DNA of 48,354 nucleotides, from NCBI GenBank assembly GCA_002256115.1, contig NKIK01000034.1, positions 1-48,354 of the forward strand, read 5' to 3'. Of this stretch, positions 1 to 8,076 are shown in pieces. This stretch comes from Burkholderiales bacterium PBB3. Its GTDB lineage: Bacteria > Pseudomonadota > Gammaproteobacteria > Burkholderiales > Burkholderiaceae_C. The position numbers and the translations under genes were made by a program. Numbering within the stretch: the first letter of the stretch is position 1; the number at the start of each line of letters is the position of its first letter. Below the pieces are notes generated by a model, which ran no database searches, was not told the origin of the DNA, and was given only the letters and a program-made list of their open reading frames with translations.

Positions 1-318
1 TGATGCCTTGTCCGAGCAAGCCTTCCAGGCCTCTCCCGCCTTGGCGCTTCCGTCTTTCACTTGTCCGATCGCTTTGCCCGGTTCAAGTAGCCCCAAAGAG
101 ACTTTGTTGGAAGCATCTAACACCACCGAAACGTAGTTGTCGTTAACTTGCTTGAGCTGTGAAATGGGAACCAGACGGTTGTTATAGATGGTGTCGATGG
201 AGTTACTGGTGCTGCGCGCGACTGCCATACCCAGTAGTGCGACCAGTGCCACCATACCCACCAGCGCTCCGAAACCCATCACCAGGCGGGTAGAAATTTT
301 CAGGTTGTTGAAATCCAT
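1..318 (-). CDS. Methyl-accepting chemotaxis protein, N-terminal part (cut by window edge)
   Basis: The minus-strand frame opens with ATG at 318 and runs without a stop to the window edge, giving 106 codons. The protein starts MDFNNLKISTRL, followed by a hydrophobic segment at about residues 13-34 and then SNSIDTIYNNRLVPISQLKQ, which is typical of the periplasmic four-helix-bundle sensor domain of bacterial chemoreceptors. The family senses ligands outside the membrane and signals through CheW and CheA, but the HAMP and signalling domains are beyond the edge. It is divergent from rlmI, with about 128 bp between the starts. The family call rests on the N-terminal pattern only. Confidence 0.72.
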   Translation of the reverse strand, partial: MDFNNLKISTRLVMGFGALVGMVALVALLGMAVARSTSNSIDTIYNNRLVPISQLKQVNDNYVSVVLDASNKVSLGLLEPGKAIGQVKDGSAKAGEAWKACSDKAS

Positions 319-446
319 ACGGTCTCCAATGTTGTACGCGCGTCAGGCGGGTGCGACCGCCGCGTGTTTTGGGAAAAGTGTGCAGTGTTTTTGGATAAAT
401 TGCTAGCCCGCCCGCCCCCCTACAAACCCTGCTTCACAATGGCGGC

Positions 447-1628
447 ATGAAAACTATTCGACTTCGTGAAGGCAAAGAGCGCTCTTTACTGCGCCGCCAC
501 CCCTGGATTTTTGAATCTGCCATCGCCAAAGGCGGTGGCGACATCGGTGAAACAGTCCGTGTCGAGTCCCATTCGGGACAGTTTTTGGCCTGGGCTTCAT
601 TCAGCCCTCAGTCAAAAATTCGTGCCAGGGTGTGGAGCTTTGATGAGACCCAGCGCATAGACGCGGCCTTCTTTTCCGCCGTCTGTGCGCGCGCCATTGA
701 GGCCCGTGTGCGGTTTGACCTACAAAGCGATGGTGTGCGCCTGGTGCACGGTGAGTCGGACGGGCTACCCGGCTTGATTGTTGATCGCTATGGTGACACT
801 TTGGTGGCGCAGTTTCTCTCTGCCGGCGCCGAACGCTGGAAAGCTGTGTTGGCGGATGCTTTGTTGATGGCAACCGGTTTGCGAAAGCTTTATGAGCGCT
901 CTGATGCGAGTAGCCGTGCGCTGGAAGGTCTTGCGGAGGCCAAAGGATGGCTGAGGGGCGATGGGCCGGTGGAATTGGTGCTGCACGAGCACCAGTGGAA
1001 ATTGGCCCTCAACATCGCAGAAGGTCACAAGACCGGGTTTTATCTCGACCAGCGCGACAGCCGAAAACTGTTTGCAGACCATGCGAAGCGTTTGAACTTC
1101 CGCAGGGTGCTCAACTGCTATTGCTACACCGGTGGCTTCACGGTGGCTGCACTGGCGGGCGGTGCCGACCATGTGACGTCGATTGACAGTTCGGGCCCCG
1201 CGATCGACAAAGTCGCGGCGAATGTTGCGCTCAACGGCTTTGACGCCACCCGCACTACGTTGATGGATGCCGACGTGAATGCGTCACTTCGCCAGTTTTT
1301 AGACCAGGGCCGCACATTTGACGCGATCGTGCTGGACCCGCCTAAGTTTGCGCCCACCGTGGCCCACGCCGAGCGGGCTGCACGCGCGTACAAGGACATC
1401 AACCGCCTAGCGCTCAAGCTACTGGAAACCGGGGGCGTACTGTTCACTTATTCGTGTTCGGGCGGTGTCAGTGCCGACCTGTTTCACAAAATAGTCGCGG
1501 GGGCTGGAGCTGATGCTGGCGTCGATGGGTTCATTACCCAGCGTTTGGGGGGGGCGCCCGACCACCCCATGACCCTGGCCTTCCCGGAAGGGGAGTACCT
1601 CAAGGGGTTGGTGGTCATGCGTCGTTAA
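447..1628 (+). CDS. rlmI: 23S rRNA m5C methyltransferase, RlmI family
   Basis: This 393-residue protein is a class I SAM-dependent RNA methyltransferase. In E. coli, RlmI makes m5C1962 in 23S rRNA. An N-terminal PUA-like RNA-binding domain (about residues 1-75, LREGKERSLLRRHPWIFESAI) precedes a linker and a Rossmann domain with the SAM motif LNCYCYTGGFTVAAL at about 223-237. The catalytic motif VLDPPKFAP is at about 292-300 and YSCSGGVS is near 337. The length fits the family (about 395). The ATG at 447 is the first start before the conserved KTIRLREGKER; no strong ribosome site is visible. It is transcribed alone, divergent from the chemoreceptor. Confidence 0.9.
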   Translation: MKTIRLREGKERSLLRRHPWIFESAIAKGGGDIGETVRVESHSGQFLAWASFSPQSKIRARVWSFDETQRIDAAFFSAVCARAIEARVRFDLQSDGVRLVHGESDGLPGLIVDRYGDTLVAQFLSAGAERWKAVLADALLMATGLRKLYERSDASSRALEGLAEAKGWLRGDGPVELVLHEHQWKLALNIAEGHKTGFYLDQRDSRKLFADHAKRLNFRRVLNCYCYTGGFTVAALAGGADHVTSIDSSGPAIDKVAANVALNGFDATRTTLMDADVNASLRQFLDQGRTFDAIVLDPPKFAPTVAHAERAARAYKDINRLALKLLETGGVLFTYSCSGGVSADLFHKIVAGAGADAGVDGFITQRLGGAPDHPMTLAFPEGEYLKGLVVMRR

Positions 1629-1727
1629 AACTCTGGCGGCATGGCGTTGAAGATGCTATTGCCCTTCTGTAAGAAAGTCACTTGAATTGGCCGCTACACT
1701 CCCCACCTGCTGATTTTTGGATTTCTT

Positions 1728-2804
1728 ATGAGTTTGATTCCCGCCACCATCCTGACCGGCTTTCTGGGTTCAGGCAAAACCACGCTGCTCAAGCGCGTGT
1801 TGGGTGAGGCGCATGGCCAAAAGATCGCAGTCATCGAAAACGAATTCGGTGAAGAGAACATCGACAGCGACATCTTGGTGAGCGACACCAACGAGCAGAT
1901 CATTCAGATGAGCAATGGCTGCATTTGCTGCACGATACGCGAAGATCTGCGTGCTACGCTGCGTGATCTGGCGGAAAAGAAGCGCAAGGGCGAGCTGGAC
2001 TTTGAGCGCGTGGTGATTGAAACCACAGGCTTGGCTGACCCTGGCCCCGTAGCCCAGACCTTCTTTATGGACGACGAGATCGCAGAAACCTACCTGCTGG
2101 ACTCCATCCTGACGCTGGTCGATGCCAAACACGCAGCCCAGCAGCTCAATGACCGCCAGGAAGCGCGTCGCCAAATCGGCTTTGCCGACCAGATATTTAT
2201 CAGCAAGTCAGATTTGGTGTCCAAAGACGAACTGGACGCTCTGATGCACCGCATCAAGCACATGAACCCGCGCGCACCCCAAAAGGCAGTGCACTTTGGC
2301 GCGGTCGGGCTGAACGAGGTGTTTGACCTGCGCGGCTTCAATCTCAATGCCAAACTGGACATTGACCCCGATTTTCTGAAAGACGACAGCCACGACCACG
2401 CCGGTCATGACCACGCGCATGACCATGAACATGGTGAGCACTGCGACCATCCGTCACATGCGCACGACCATGATCACGCCGGTCACGGGCACCACCATCA
2501 CCATGATGACGATGTCAAAAGCTTCGTTTTCAAATCCGATCGGCCCTTTGATGCCGCCAAGCTGGAAGATTTCCTGGGTGCCATCGTCAATATCTACGGC
2601 CCGCGCATGCTGCGCTACAAAGGGGTGCTGTTGATGAAGGGCACGGACCGGAAAGTGATTTTCCAGGGCGTGCACCAGTTAATGGGCAGTGATTTAGGCC
2701 CCGTGTGGGGCGCCGATGAACACCGCTGCAGCAAGATGGTGTTCATCGGGATTGATTTGCCCAAGGATATTTTGTTGCAGGGGCTGGAGCAGTCGCTGGT
2801 CTGA
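1728..2804 (+). CDS. CobW/YjiA-family GTP-binding metallochaperone with His-rich linker
   Basis: This 358-residue G3E GTPase has the Walker A motif GFLGSGKTTLL at about residues 11-21 and the family metal-binding motif GCICC (CxCC) near 64-68. A guanine-specificity motif SKSD lies near 159, and a CobW C-terminal domain spans about 260-355. Between the domains is a strongly His/Asp-rich stretch (about 225-262, many HDH and HHHH units) that would bind Zn2+, Co2+ or Ni2+. Family members deliver metal to client enzymes using GTP. The client is not evident here: no cobalamin genes or zinc-responsive operator are visible nearby. Confidence 0.85.
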   Translation: MSLIPATILTGFLGSGKTTLLKRVLGEAHGQKIAVIENEFGEENIDSDILVSDTNEQIIQMSNGCICCTIREDLRATLRDLAEKKRKGELDFERVVIETTGLADPGPVAQTFFMDDEIAETYLLDSILTLVDAKHAAQQLNDRQEARRQIGFADQIFISKSDLVSKDELDALMHRIKHMNPRAPQKAVHFGAVGLNEVFDLRGFNLNAKLDIDPDFLKDDSHDHAGHDHAHDHEHGEHCDHPSHAHDHDHAGHGHHHHHDDDVKSFVFKSDRPFDAAKLEDFLGAIVNIYGPRMLRYKGVLLMKGTDRKVIFQGVHQLMGSDLGPVWGADEHRCSKMVFIGIDLPKDILLQGLEQSLV

Positions 2805-3044
2805 TACCGGAAGACGCCACGAACCCCTCAACGCACTGCAGCACAATGCCACTTTTTCACGTTGAATAAAACAAGGTTTGGGAGTCCAATGATTGTCTCG
2901 CTTTTGCAACTGATGGGTTTTCCTAAGCGGGAGCCTGTACACTCGCGCGCCGAAGAAAGCCCGGCTGACAAACCCTCACGGGCGCGCAGCGGAAGTTCGG
3001 TATCGGCGGAGCATGCGCAGGCCAGCCCTGCCAGGAGACAAGAA

Positions 3045-4103
3045 GTGAAATCGAAATCCGGTAAAGCTATTGTGACCAAAGCAGTGACGCCTGCGGCAAC
3101 GCCGACGTCCAAGTTGGCCACCAAGCCTGCGCCCAAAGTAACTGCTGGCAAAGCTCTTGCGAAGCCTGCCAAGCCGACTGAAAAATCGGCAGCCAGCAAG
3201 CCACCCAAGCCCACTGTGAAGGTGGTTGTTAAACCGTCTGCCAAAGTAGCCGATAAATTAGCTACCAAAGCAGTCCCGAAAGTTGTGCAAAAGCCGGCTG
3301 CAAAGTCAGCCCCTGCGGCCCCAAGCAAACCGGTTCCCAAACCGGTGGCTAAAGCCGCAGCGAAAGCACAACCCATTCCCGCTCCCAAGTCGGCTGTTAA
3401 GTCGGCTGCCAAACCTGTGTCTATGCCGTCTGTTGTGTCTCCTTCTCCTGCAAAATCCAAAGTGGCGCCTGCACCTGTAGCGCCAGCCCCCGTCGCTGCG
3501 CCTGCCAAGGCCGGCCGCCCCTCGTCCCGTTTAGCCCAAGTCACTGTGCCTTCCATGGCGCAAGCTGTGGCGTCCACTGCCGCAAAATCGAGTTACTCCC
3601 AATCCACCCCTGCCACTCTGATCGCACCTATGCTGCCATCTGCTGTCAAAAAAGACGCCAAATTGGTCAACAACTGGAAAACTACGCCGCCCGAGCAATT
3701 GACGGATGCGGAGTTGATCGCCATGCCCGATACCGAGTACATGAACGACGTGCAAATGGCCGCGTTCAAAGCGCGGCTGTCCAAATTGAAAACCGAGATT
3801 TTGGCCAGTGCAGGTGAAACCACTGAGCACTTGCGTGAAGACAGCTCGGTCACCCCCGATCCTGCTGATCGCGCCACCATTGAAGAAGAGCACGCGCTTG
3901 AACTGCGTACCCGTGACCGGGAGCGAAAGCTGCTTAAAAAGATTGAGCAGTCGATTGGCCGTATTGACGCCGGAGACTACGGCTACTGCGACGAGACGGG
4001 TGAGCCCATCGGTGTTGGCCGTTTGTTAGCGCGCCCCACCGCCACACTGTCCTTGGAAGCCCAGCAACGCAGAGAGCTCAAGCAAAAAATGTTTGGGGAT
4101 TGA
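3045..4103 (+). CDS. dksA: DksA/TraR-family RNA polymerase-binding protein with long Ala/Lys/Pro-rich N-terminus
   Basis: The C-terminal 130 residues form a DksA module: a coiled coil (ALELRTRDRERKLLKKIEQS) followed by the globular domain GDYGYCDETGEPIGVGRLLARPTA. DksA enters the RNA polymerase secondary channel and works with ppGpp. Only one of the four usual zinc-finger cysteines remains, so this is a zinc-free variant. About 200 residues of AKP-rich low-complexity sequence precede it, resembling a histone H1-like tail. I chose GTG 3045 because AGGAG lies 7 nt upstream and the Lys/Ala-rich tail begins there. ATG 2889 (GGGAG only 4 nt away) or TTG 2862 would add 52 or 61 residues in the same frame. 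Confidence 0.82.
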   Translation: MKSKSGKAIVTKAVTPAATPTSKLATKPAPKVTAGKALAKPAKPTEKSAASKPPKPTVKVVVKPSAKVADKLATKAVPKVVQKPAAKSAPAAPSKPVPKPVAKAAAKAQPIPAPKSAVKSAAKPVSMPSVVSPSPAKSKVAPAPVAPAPVAAPAKAGRPSSRLAQVTVPSMAQAVASTAAKSSYSQSTPATLIAPMLPSAVKKDAKLVNNWKTTPPEQLTDAELIAMPDTEYMNDVQMAAFKARLSKLKTEILASAGETTEHLREDSSVTPDPADRATIEEEHALELRTRDRERKLLKKIEQSIGRIDAGDYGYCDETGEPIGVGRLLARPTATLSLEAQQRRELKQKMFGD

Positions 4104-4144
4104 AGATAAGGCAGCCCGCCTGAGTCTCTTCGTTTTATTACGCT

Positions 4145-5899
4145 ATGGCCACGAAAGACAGTCGCCCTAATCTGTTGTCCAAGATGGCGATGTTCGTTCG
4201 CAATCCCACCAAGGATTGGTCGGAATTGGACAGGCCGGAGCCGGAGCAAGAGACGAGTTATGACAAGCAGGCGCTCAAGGCGATGATTGAGCGCAAGCGA
4301 CAAAATGATTTTGTTCGCAAGCGCGAATTTGATAATTTGCGCAAACTGCGTCGCAATGATCCATCCGCCATTGCGGGCGCTGCCCGTCCTTCCTTTTTTC
4401 AGTCCAGCTTGCCAGCGGATGCCGAGGGCCGTGCCGATACGTTGAAGAAAATTGACGAGATTGAAGCGCAGATGTCCAAGCAGTGGTGGAAAGGCAAGCA
4501 AGAGGCTGCTTCGGCACAGGCTACCAGTTTCCCCGTTGCCAAGACCGCCCCCAGTCCCGCTGAGGCCTCGCGTTCGGAAGCCGCAACGATGGCACCCGAT
4601 CTGTCCGATGAATCCTTTGAATCCACTGCATTGACCGGAATTTCGCGCAGAGAAGGTGATTCACCGGCGGTTGAGTTCGTACCCACGGAAATGGGCGCGG
4701 GCATGCCGCCTTTGCCATCCCGCAGAAGTGCGCAGGCTGGCGCTTTCACACCTCCGGCAGCAGCGGTTTCCGGTAGCAATGACGGCGGTTTTTCTTCTTC
4801 CGAGTTGTTCGCCATCGAGCCAGAAGACATGATGACGGACCCAGAGCTGGAAGAAGCCGCCATCCGGTTTGCCAATGGGGATGATGCTGGTGCAGAAAGT
4901 GCGCTCGTCATTGCCCTCAGTGGTGAGGCTCTGATCCCTGAAGTCGCTGAAGTCTGGATATCGGCCTTACTGGATCTGTACCGGGCCACCAGCCGATCTG
5001 ACGCTTTTGATCGTGCGGTGGTGGACTATGCGCCACGGCTTGGCAATCTGCGCCCGCGGTGGTTTGATATTCCCGCAGCGCCTGGACCGACAGCACCCGC
5101 TACGACCACGTCGGGAAAAGCGTCCACCGCAGGACGTGCTTCTTCGGGGCGTGCCGTGTGGGCTTGCCCGGTCGAGTTGACGGCTGCGGGTATGGAGGAG
5201 CTGCGCGTTGCTTTGTTTAGCACCCCGCCCCCTTGGCATTTGGACTGGTCGCGCTTGAACGACATTGCAGATGATGCATTGCCCTTTATGGCGGGTTTTT
5301 TCGGAAGCCTGTGTACCGAAGATGTCGCTCTGCGTTTCTCGGGCGCGGATCGGTTGGCAAAAGCACTGCGCGATCTAACGCCCTCGGGGAGTCGTGGGTC
5401 GGATGACACCGCCTGGACCGTGCGGCTAGATGCGCTTCGCACTATGCAACTGCAAGATGAGTTTGAGCTGGCAGCCCTTGATTTTTGTATTACCTTCGAG
5501 GTCGCCCCGCCTGTTTGGGAGCCCGCGCGCAGTCGGTATATCGATGCGGACCAAGAGGCGGCAGCGCAGGGCCCGGTGACGACGACGACCATGCCTTTGG
5601 GATTGAACGGCACCGAGGGCGCGGCCCTGTCACTCTCTGGGCAAATTTTGGGTGACGCAGTGTCTGCAGTGGCTTTGCTCGGCAATGACCATGCGCGCGG
5701 TGCGCATTTGGTCGTCTCTTGCAAAGGGCTGGTGCGGGTGGATTTTTCTGCGGCAGGCAGCATATTGAATTGGGTGGCGACTTGCCACGCCAAAGGGTGT
5801 CAGGTGCAATTTCGCGATGTCAATCGCTTGGTCGCAGCTTTTTTCAATGTCATTGGCATTACCGAATACGCGCGTGTCAATGCGATACCCGTCGAGTAA
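4145..5899 (+). CDS. Unknown 584-residue protein with C-terminal STAS-like domain
   Basis: The protein starts MATKDSRPNLLSKMAMFVRNP with a basic, helical region to about residue 100, including KRQNDFVRKREFDNLRKLRR. A long disordered Ala/Ser/Pro-rich linker follows. The last 95 residues (SGQILGDAVSAVALLGND, then VVSCKGLVRVDFSAAGSIL, then NVIGITEYARV) have the strand/helix rhythm of a STAS domain, which is used as an anti-anti-sigma switch or a protein-binding module. No catalytic motif is evident. It follows the DksA-like gene by 41 bp and probably shares its transcript. The STAS match is by pattern only; the rest is unassigned. Confidence 0.6.
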   Translation: MATKDSRPNLLSKMAMFVRNPTKDWSELDRPEPEQETSYDKQALKAMIERKRQNDFVRKREFDNLRKLRRNDPSAIAGAARPSFFQSSLPADAEGRADTLKKIDEIEAQMSKQWWKGKQEAASAQATSFPVAKTAPSPAEASRSEAATMAPDLSDESFESTALTGISRREGDSPAVEFVPTEMGAGMPPLPSRRSAQAGAFTPPAAAVSGSNDGGFSSSELFAIEPEDMMTDPELEEAAIRFANGDDAGAESALVIALSGEALIPEVAEVWISALLDLYRATSRSDAFDRAVVDYAPRLGNLRPRWFDIPAAPGPTAPATTTSGKASTAGRASSGRAVWACPVELTAAGMEELRVALFSTPPPWHLDWSRLNDIADDALPFMAGFFGSLCTEDVALRFSGADRLAKALRDLTPSGSRGSDDTAWTVRLDALRTMQLQDEFELAALDFCITFEVAPPVWEPARSRYIDADQEAAAQGPVTTTTMPLGLNGTEGAALSLSGQILGDAVSAVALLGNDHARGAHLVVSCKGLVRVDFSAAGSILNWVATCHAKGCQVQFRDVNRLVAAFFNVIGITEYARVNAIPVE

Positions 5900-6149
5900 G
5901 TACACTCTATAGCTAACCTGGCATGCTAGTGCCACCAGGGCGACGCACTCCGGTGCAGCCTGAGTCAAGATGGGCATCTTTCCAGTTACATTTTGTAATT
6001 GTCAGTAGTCACACTGCTGGGGCTCGCTTCAAGCGTTACTTTCACTGCAAACGCTAAGTGCTTAATTTAGAACGATTTTTACCACTTTCGTGGCTTCAAA
6101 AACGCTTCTAAGTCCTTGATTTCATTGAAAATTTTTCTCGCAAGCCATC
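5900..6149. other. Non-coding stretch upstream of the dcw cluster
   Basis: No convincing gene is present. Several short hairpins follow the STAS-like gene, including AAGATG-GG-CATCTT near 5967 and GCAC/GTGC near 5946, which may end the upstream transcript. The AT-rich stretch from about 5980 to 6149 would suit promoter sequences, but no well-spaced -35/-10 pair stands out before the one described at 6150. Confidence 0.4.
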
Positions 6150-6210
6150 TTGCAAGTTGTACTTTTGCTGCTACAGTGCAAAAAAGTGCAATTTTGTGGT
6201 GAAAAGTGCC
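6150..6210 (+). promoter_or_regulatory. dcw promoter with four-box MraZ operator
   Basis: The trinucleotide GTG recurs at exactly 10-bp intervals at 6176, 6186, 6196 and 6206, within AGTGCA, AGTGCA, TGTGGT and AGTGCC. MraZ proteins bind arrays of short direct repeats with a 10-bp period upstream of their own gene. A plausible promoter is TTGCAA (6150-6155), a 16-bp spacer and TACAGT (6172-6177), so the first box overlaps the -10 element. Repression of the cluster by MraZ is therefore inferred. Confidence 0.7.
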
Positions 6211-6257
6211 AATTTCATGGCGAATTCACTGTGGCGCGGAGAAAAAGGGTAAATCTG

Positions 6258-6686
6258 GTGTTTCAAGGGGCTTCTTCACTCAGTCTGGATGCGAAGGGAC
6301 GGCTTAGCGTGCCGACCCGGCATCGTGACGTCTTGAGTGCGACCGCCGCAGGCCAGCTCACCATTACCAAGCATCCCCATGGTTGCCTGATGGTGTTCCC
6401 CCGCCCTGAGTGGGAAAAATTCCGTGATCGCATTGCTGCCCTGCCGATGTCCGCCCAGTGGTGGAAACGTATCTTTTTGGGCAATGCCATGGATGTGGAC
6501 ATAGATGCCACCGGGCGGGTGCTGATTTCGCCTGAGCTGCGTTCTGCGGCGGGCATTGGCAAAGACACCATGCTGCTGGGAATGGGCAACCATTTCGAGC
6601 TGTGGGACAAGGCCACCTACGACGCGCAAGAGGCGCAGGCCATGCAGGGCGAAATGCCCGACGTTTTCAAAGATTTTTCCTTCTAG
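6258..6686 (+). CDS. mraZ: MraZ, transcriptional repressor of the dcw cluster
   Basis: The 142-residue protein contains two AbrB-like MraZ halves: [20 protein letters not shown] at the N-terminus and [17 protein letters not shown] in the second half. MraZ forms a ring-shaped oligomer that binds direct repeats upstream of its own gene. The start is GTG 6258, placing the universally conserved FQGA at residues 2-5, with AAGGG 8 nt upstream. The open frame extends 36 codons further up, but that part overlaps the operator and is not conserved-looking. It is the first gene of the division/wall cluster, 9 bp before rsmH. Confidence 0.93.
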   Translation: MFQGASSLSLDAKGRLSVPTRHRDVLSATAAGQLTITKHPHGCLMVFPRPEWEKFRDRIAALPMSAQWWKRIFLGNAMDVDIDATGRVLISPELRSAAGIGKDTMLLGMGNHFELWDKATYDAQEAQAMQGEMPDVFKDFSF

Positions 6687-6695
6687 GGCGGGACT

Positions 6696-7631
6696 GTGGA
6701 AATTGCCCGGACCCATGCCACCGTTTTGTTGAACGAGGCAGTGGATGCTTTGTTGGAAGATGGCCAAGGCGCTGAATCGACGGCCGCAGATGGCACCTAT
6801 GTCGATGGCACCTTCGGTCGCGGTGGTCACTCCCGTCTCTTGCTTTCCCGTCTTTCCCCGCTGGGGCGCTTGATTGCATTTGACCGCGATCCGGAAGCGG
6901 TCGCCGAAGCCAACGCCATAGAAGACAGCCGGTTTTCCATCCGGCATTCGGCGTTTTCGCACATGAACGAAATTCAGGGCGGCAGTATTGCTGGCGTGCT
7001 GATGGACTTGGGGGTGAGCTCCCCACAAATCGACAGCCCCGCGCGGGGTTTTAGCTTCCGTTTCGATGGCCCGCTGGACATGCGCATGGACACCACCCGG
7101 GGTGAGAGCGTGGCCCAGTGGCTGGAGACGGCCGAAGTCAATCAAATCGCGGAGGTGATACGTGAATATGGTGAAGAACGGTTTGCTGGCAACATTGCAA
7201 AGGCGATTGTTGCTCGCCGACAAGAGCGGGGCCCAATTTCAACCACCACCGAGCTGGCCCAGCTCGTGGCTGACACGGTCAAAACCCGCGAGTCGGGCCA
7301 GAACCCTGCAACGCGCACATTTCAGGCTCTTCGGATTTTTATCAACGCCGAGCTTGAGGAGTTGCAACAGGCGCTAGAGGCCTGCTTGCATGTGCTGCAG
7401 CCCGGTGGCCGCCTGGCAGTGATCAGCTTCCATTCGCTGGAAGACCGCATCGTCAAGCAGTTCATTGCCAAGCATTCCAAGGATGAATACGACCGCCGTG
7501 CGCCGTTCGCAGCACCCAAGGTCATGAAATTCAAGGCCCTGGATCGGGTGAAGCCCAGCGCCGAAGAGGTGGCGGGCAATCCCCGCTCGCGCAGCGCCAT
7601 CATGCGCGTGGCGCAGAGGACTGCGGCATGA
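6696..7631 (+). CDS. rsmH: 16S rRNA N4-methylcytidine-1402 methyltransferase RsmH (MraW)
   Basis: This 311-residue enzyme methylates C1402 of 16S rRNA in the decoding centre using SAM. Hallmarks are [13 protein letters not shown] at the N-terminus, [14 protein letters not shown] (SAM-binding motif, about residues 37-50), [26 protein letters not shown], and [14 protein letters not shown] near residue 247. The start is GTG 6696, directly followed by [11 protein letters not shown]. Length is normal. It sits between mraZ and ftsL in the usual dcw order. Confidence 0.95.
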   Translation: MEIARTHATVLLNEAVDALLEDGQGAESTAADGTYVDGTFGRGGHSRLLLSRLSPLGRLIAFDRDPEAVAEANAIEDSRFSIRHSAFSHMNEIQGGSIAGVLMDLGVSSPQIDSPARGFSFRFDGPLDMRMDTTRGESVAQWLETAEVNQIAEVIREYGEERFAGNIAKAIVARRQERGPISTTTELAQLVADTVKTRESGQNPATRTFQALRIFINAELEELQQALEACLHVLQPGGRLAVISFHSLEDRIVKQFIAKHSKDEYDRRAPFAAPKVMKFKALDRVKPSAEEVAGNPRSRSAIMRVAQRTAA

Positions 7632-7658
7632 AGGCACTACACTTTTCCGCCATGACTA

Positions 7659-7740
7659 GTTTCACCGCTGGGCCGCCCCAAGGTGAAACACGGCCCCCCA
7701 GGGGGGCAGGGCGCCACACGCAGTGGGCAACCGTAGGGGC
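7659..7740 (+). repeat. Short palindromic repeat, copy 1 (between rsmH and ftsL)
   Basis: Arms GTTTCACC (7659-7666) and GGTGAAAC (7682-7689) flank the centre GCTGGGCCGCCCCAA. A C-run/G-run palindrome CCCCCCAGGGGGGC follows, then CACACGCAGTGGGC. The centre recurs at 35998-36012 with different but again self-complementary arms. It occupies most of the 118-bp gap between rsmH and ftsL. Confidence 0.75.
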
Positions 7741-7749
7741 CATTTCGTC

Positions 7750-8076
7750 GTGATCCGGTTGAATTTGGTGCTGCTGTTGGCGGTGTTGGCTAGTGCGCTG
7801 TATCTGGTGAGCGTGCAGTATCAGTCGCGTCGACTCACCACGGAGTTGGACAAGGCCCGGACCGAAGCGCGGCGTCTGGAGATTGAGAAAGATGGCCTTC
7901 AGGTGGCCAAGCGCTCCCAGGCCACACCGGCGCGCGTCGAACGTCTGGCGCGTGAAAAGCTGCAAATGCGCCAAGCACAGGCGGGCGTCACCAACTATGT
8001 GGCCTACAACGCTGGCGAGCGCGCAGCCAGCACCAACGCGAATGCCAACGTCAACACCAAAGTGGCAGCACCATGA
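7750..8076 (+). CDS. ftsL: Cell division protein FtsL
   Basis: This small bitopic division protein has 108 residues. A transmembrane helix follows a very short cytoplasmic tail (MIRLNLVLLLAVLASALYLV), then comes a periplasmic coiled coil (SRRLTTELDKARTEARRLEI) ending in ERLAREKLQMR, the usual FtsL C-terminal motif. FtsL with FtsB and FtsQ activates FtsW/FtsI. I prefer GTG 7750, which gives the family-typical N-terminus; an in-frame GTG at 7723 would add nine residues. Its last four bases overlap ftsI (ATGA). Confidence 0.88.
   Translation: MIRLNLVLLLAVLASALYLVSVQYQSRRLTTELDKARTEARRLEIEKDGLQVAKRSQATPARVERLAREKLQMRQAQAGVTNYVAYNAGERAASTNANANVNTKVAAP

Noticed and set aside
188..406. Small plus-strand frame at the left edge
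   Set aside because: It is antisense to the chemoreceptor N-terminus, which has clear membrane and sensor sequence on the minus strand.
1629..1727. Possible zinc-responsive operator before the CobW gene
   Set aside because: I found no convincing Zur-type palindrome in this gap.
2400..2515. CAC/GAC-rich tandem stretch in the CobW gene considered as a DNA repeat or CRISPR-like array
   Set aside because: There are no spacers or fixed-length units; it is the coding sequence of a His/Asp-rich metal-binding linker.
6150..6257. Upstream extension of the mraZ frame by 36 codons
   Set aside because: It overlaps the promoter and MraZ boxes, and conserved MraZ sequence begins at GTG 6258.
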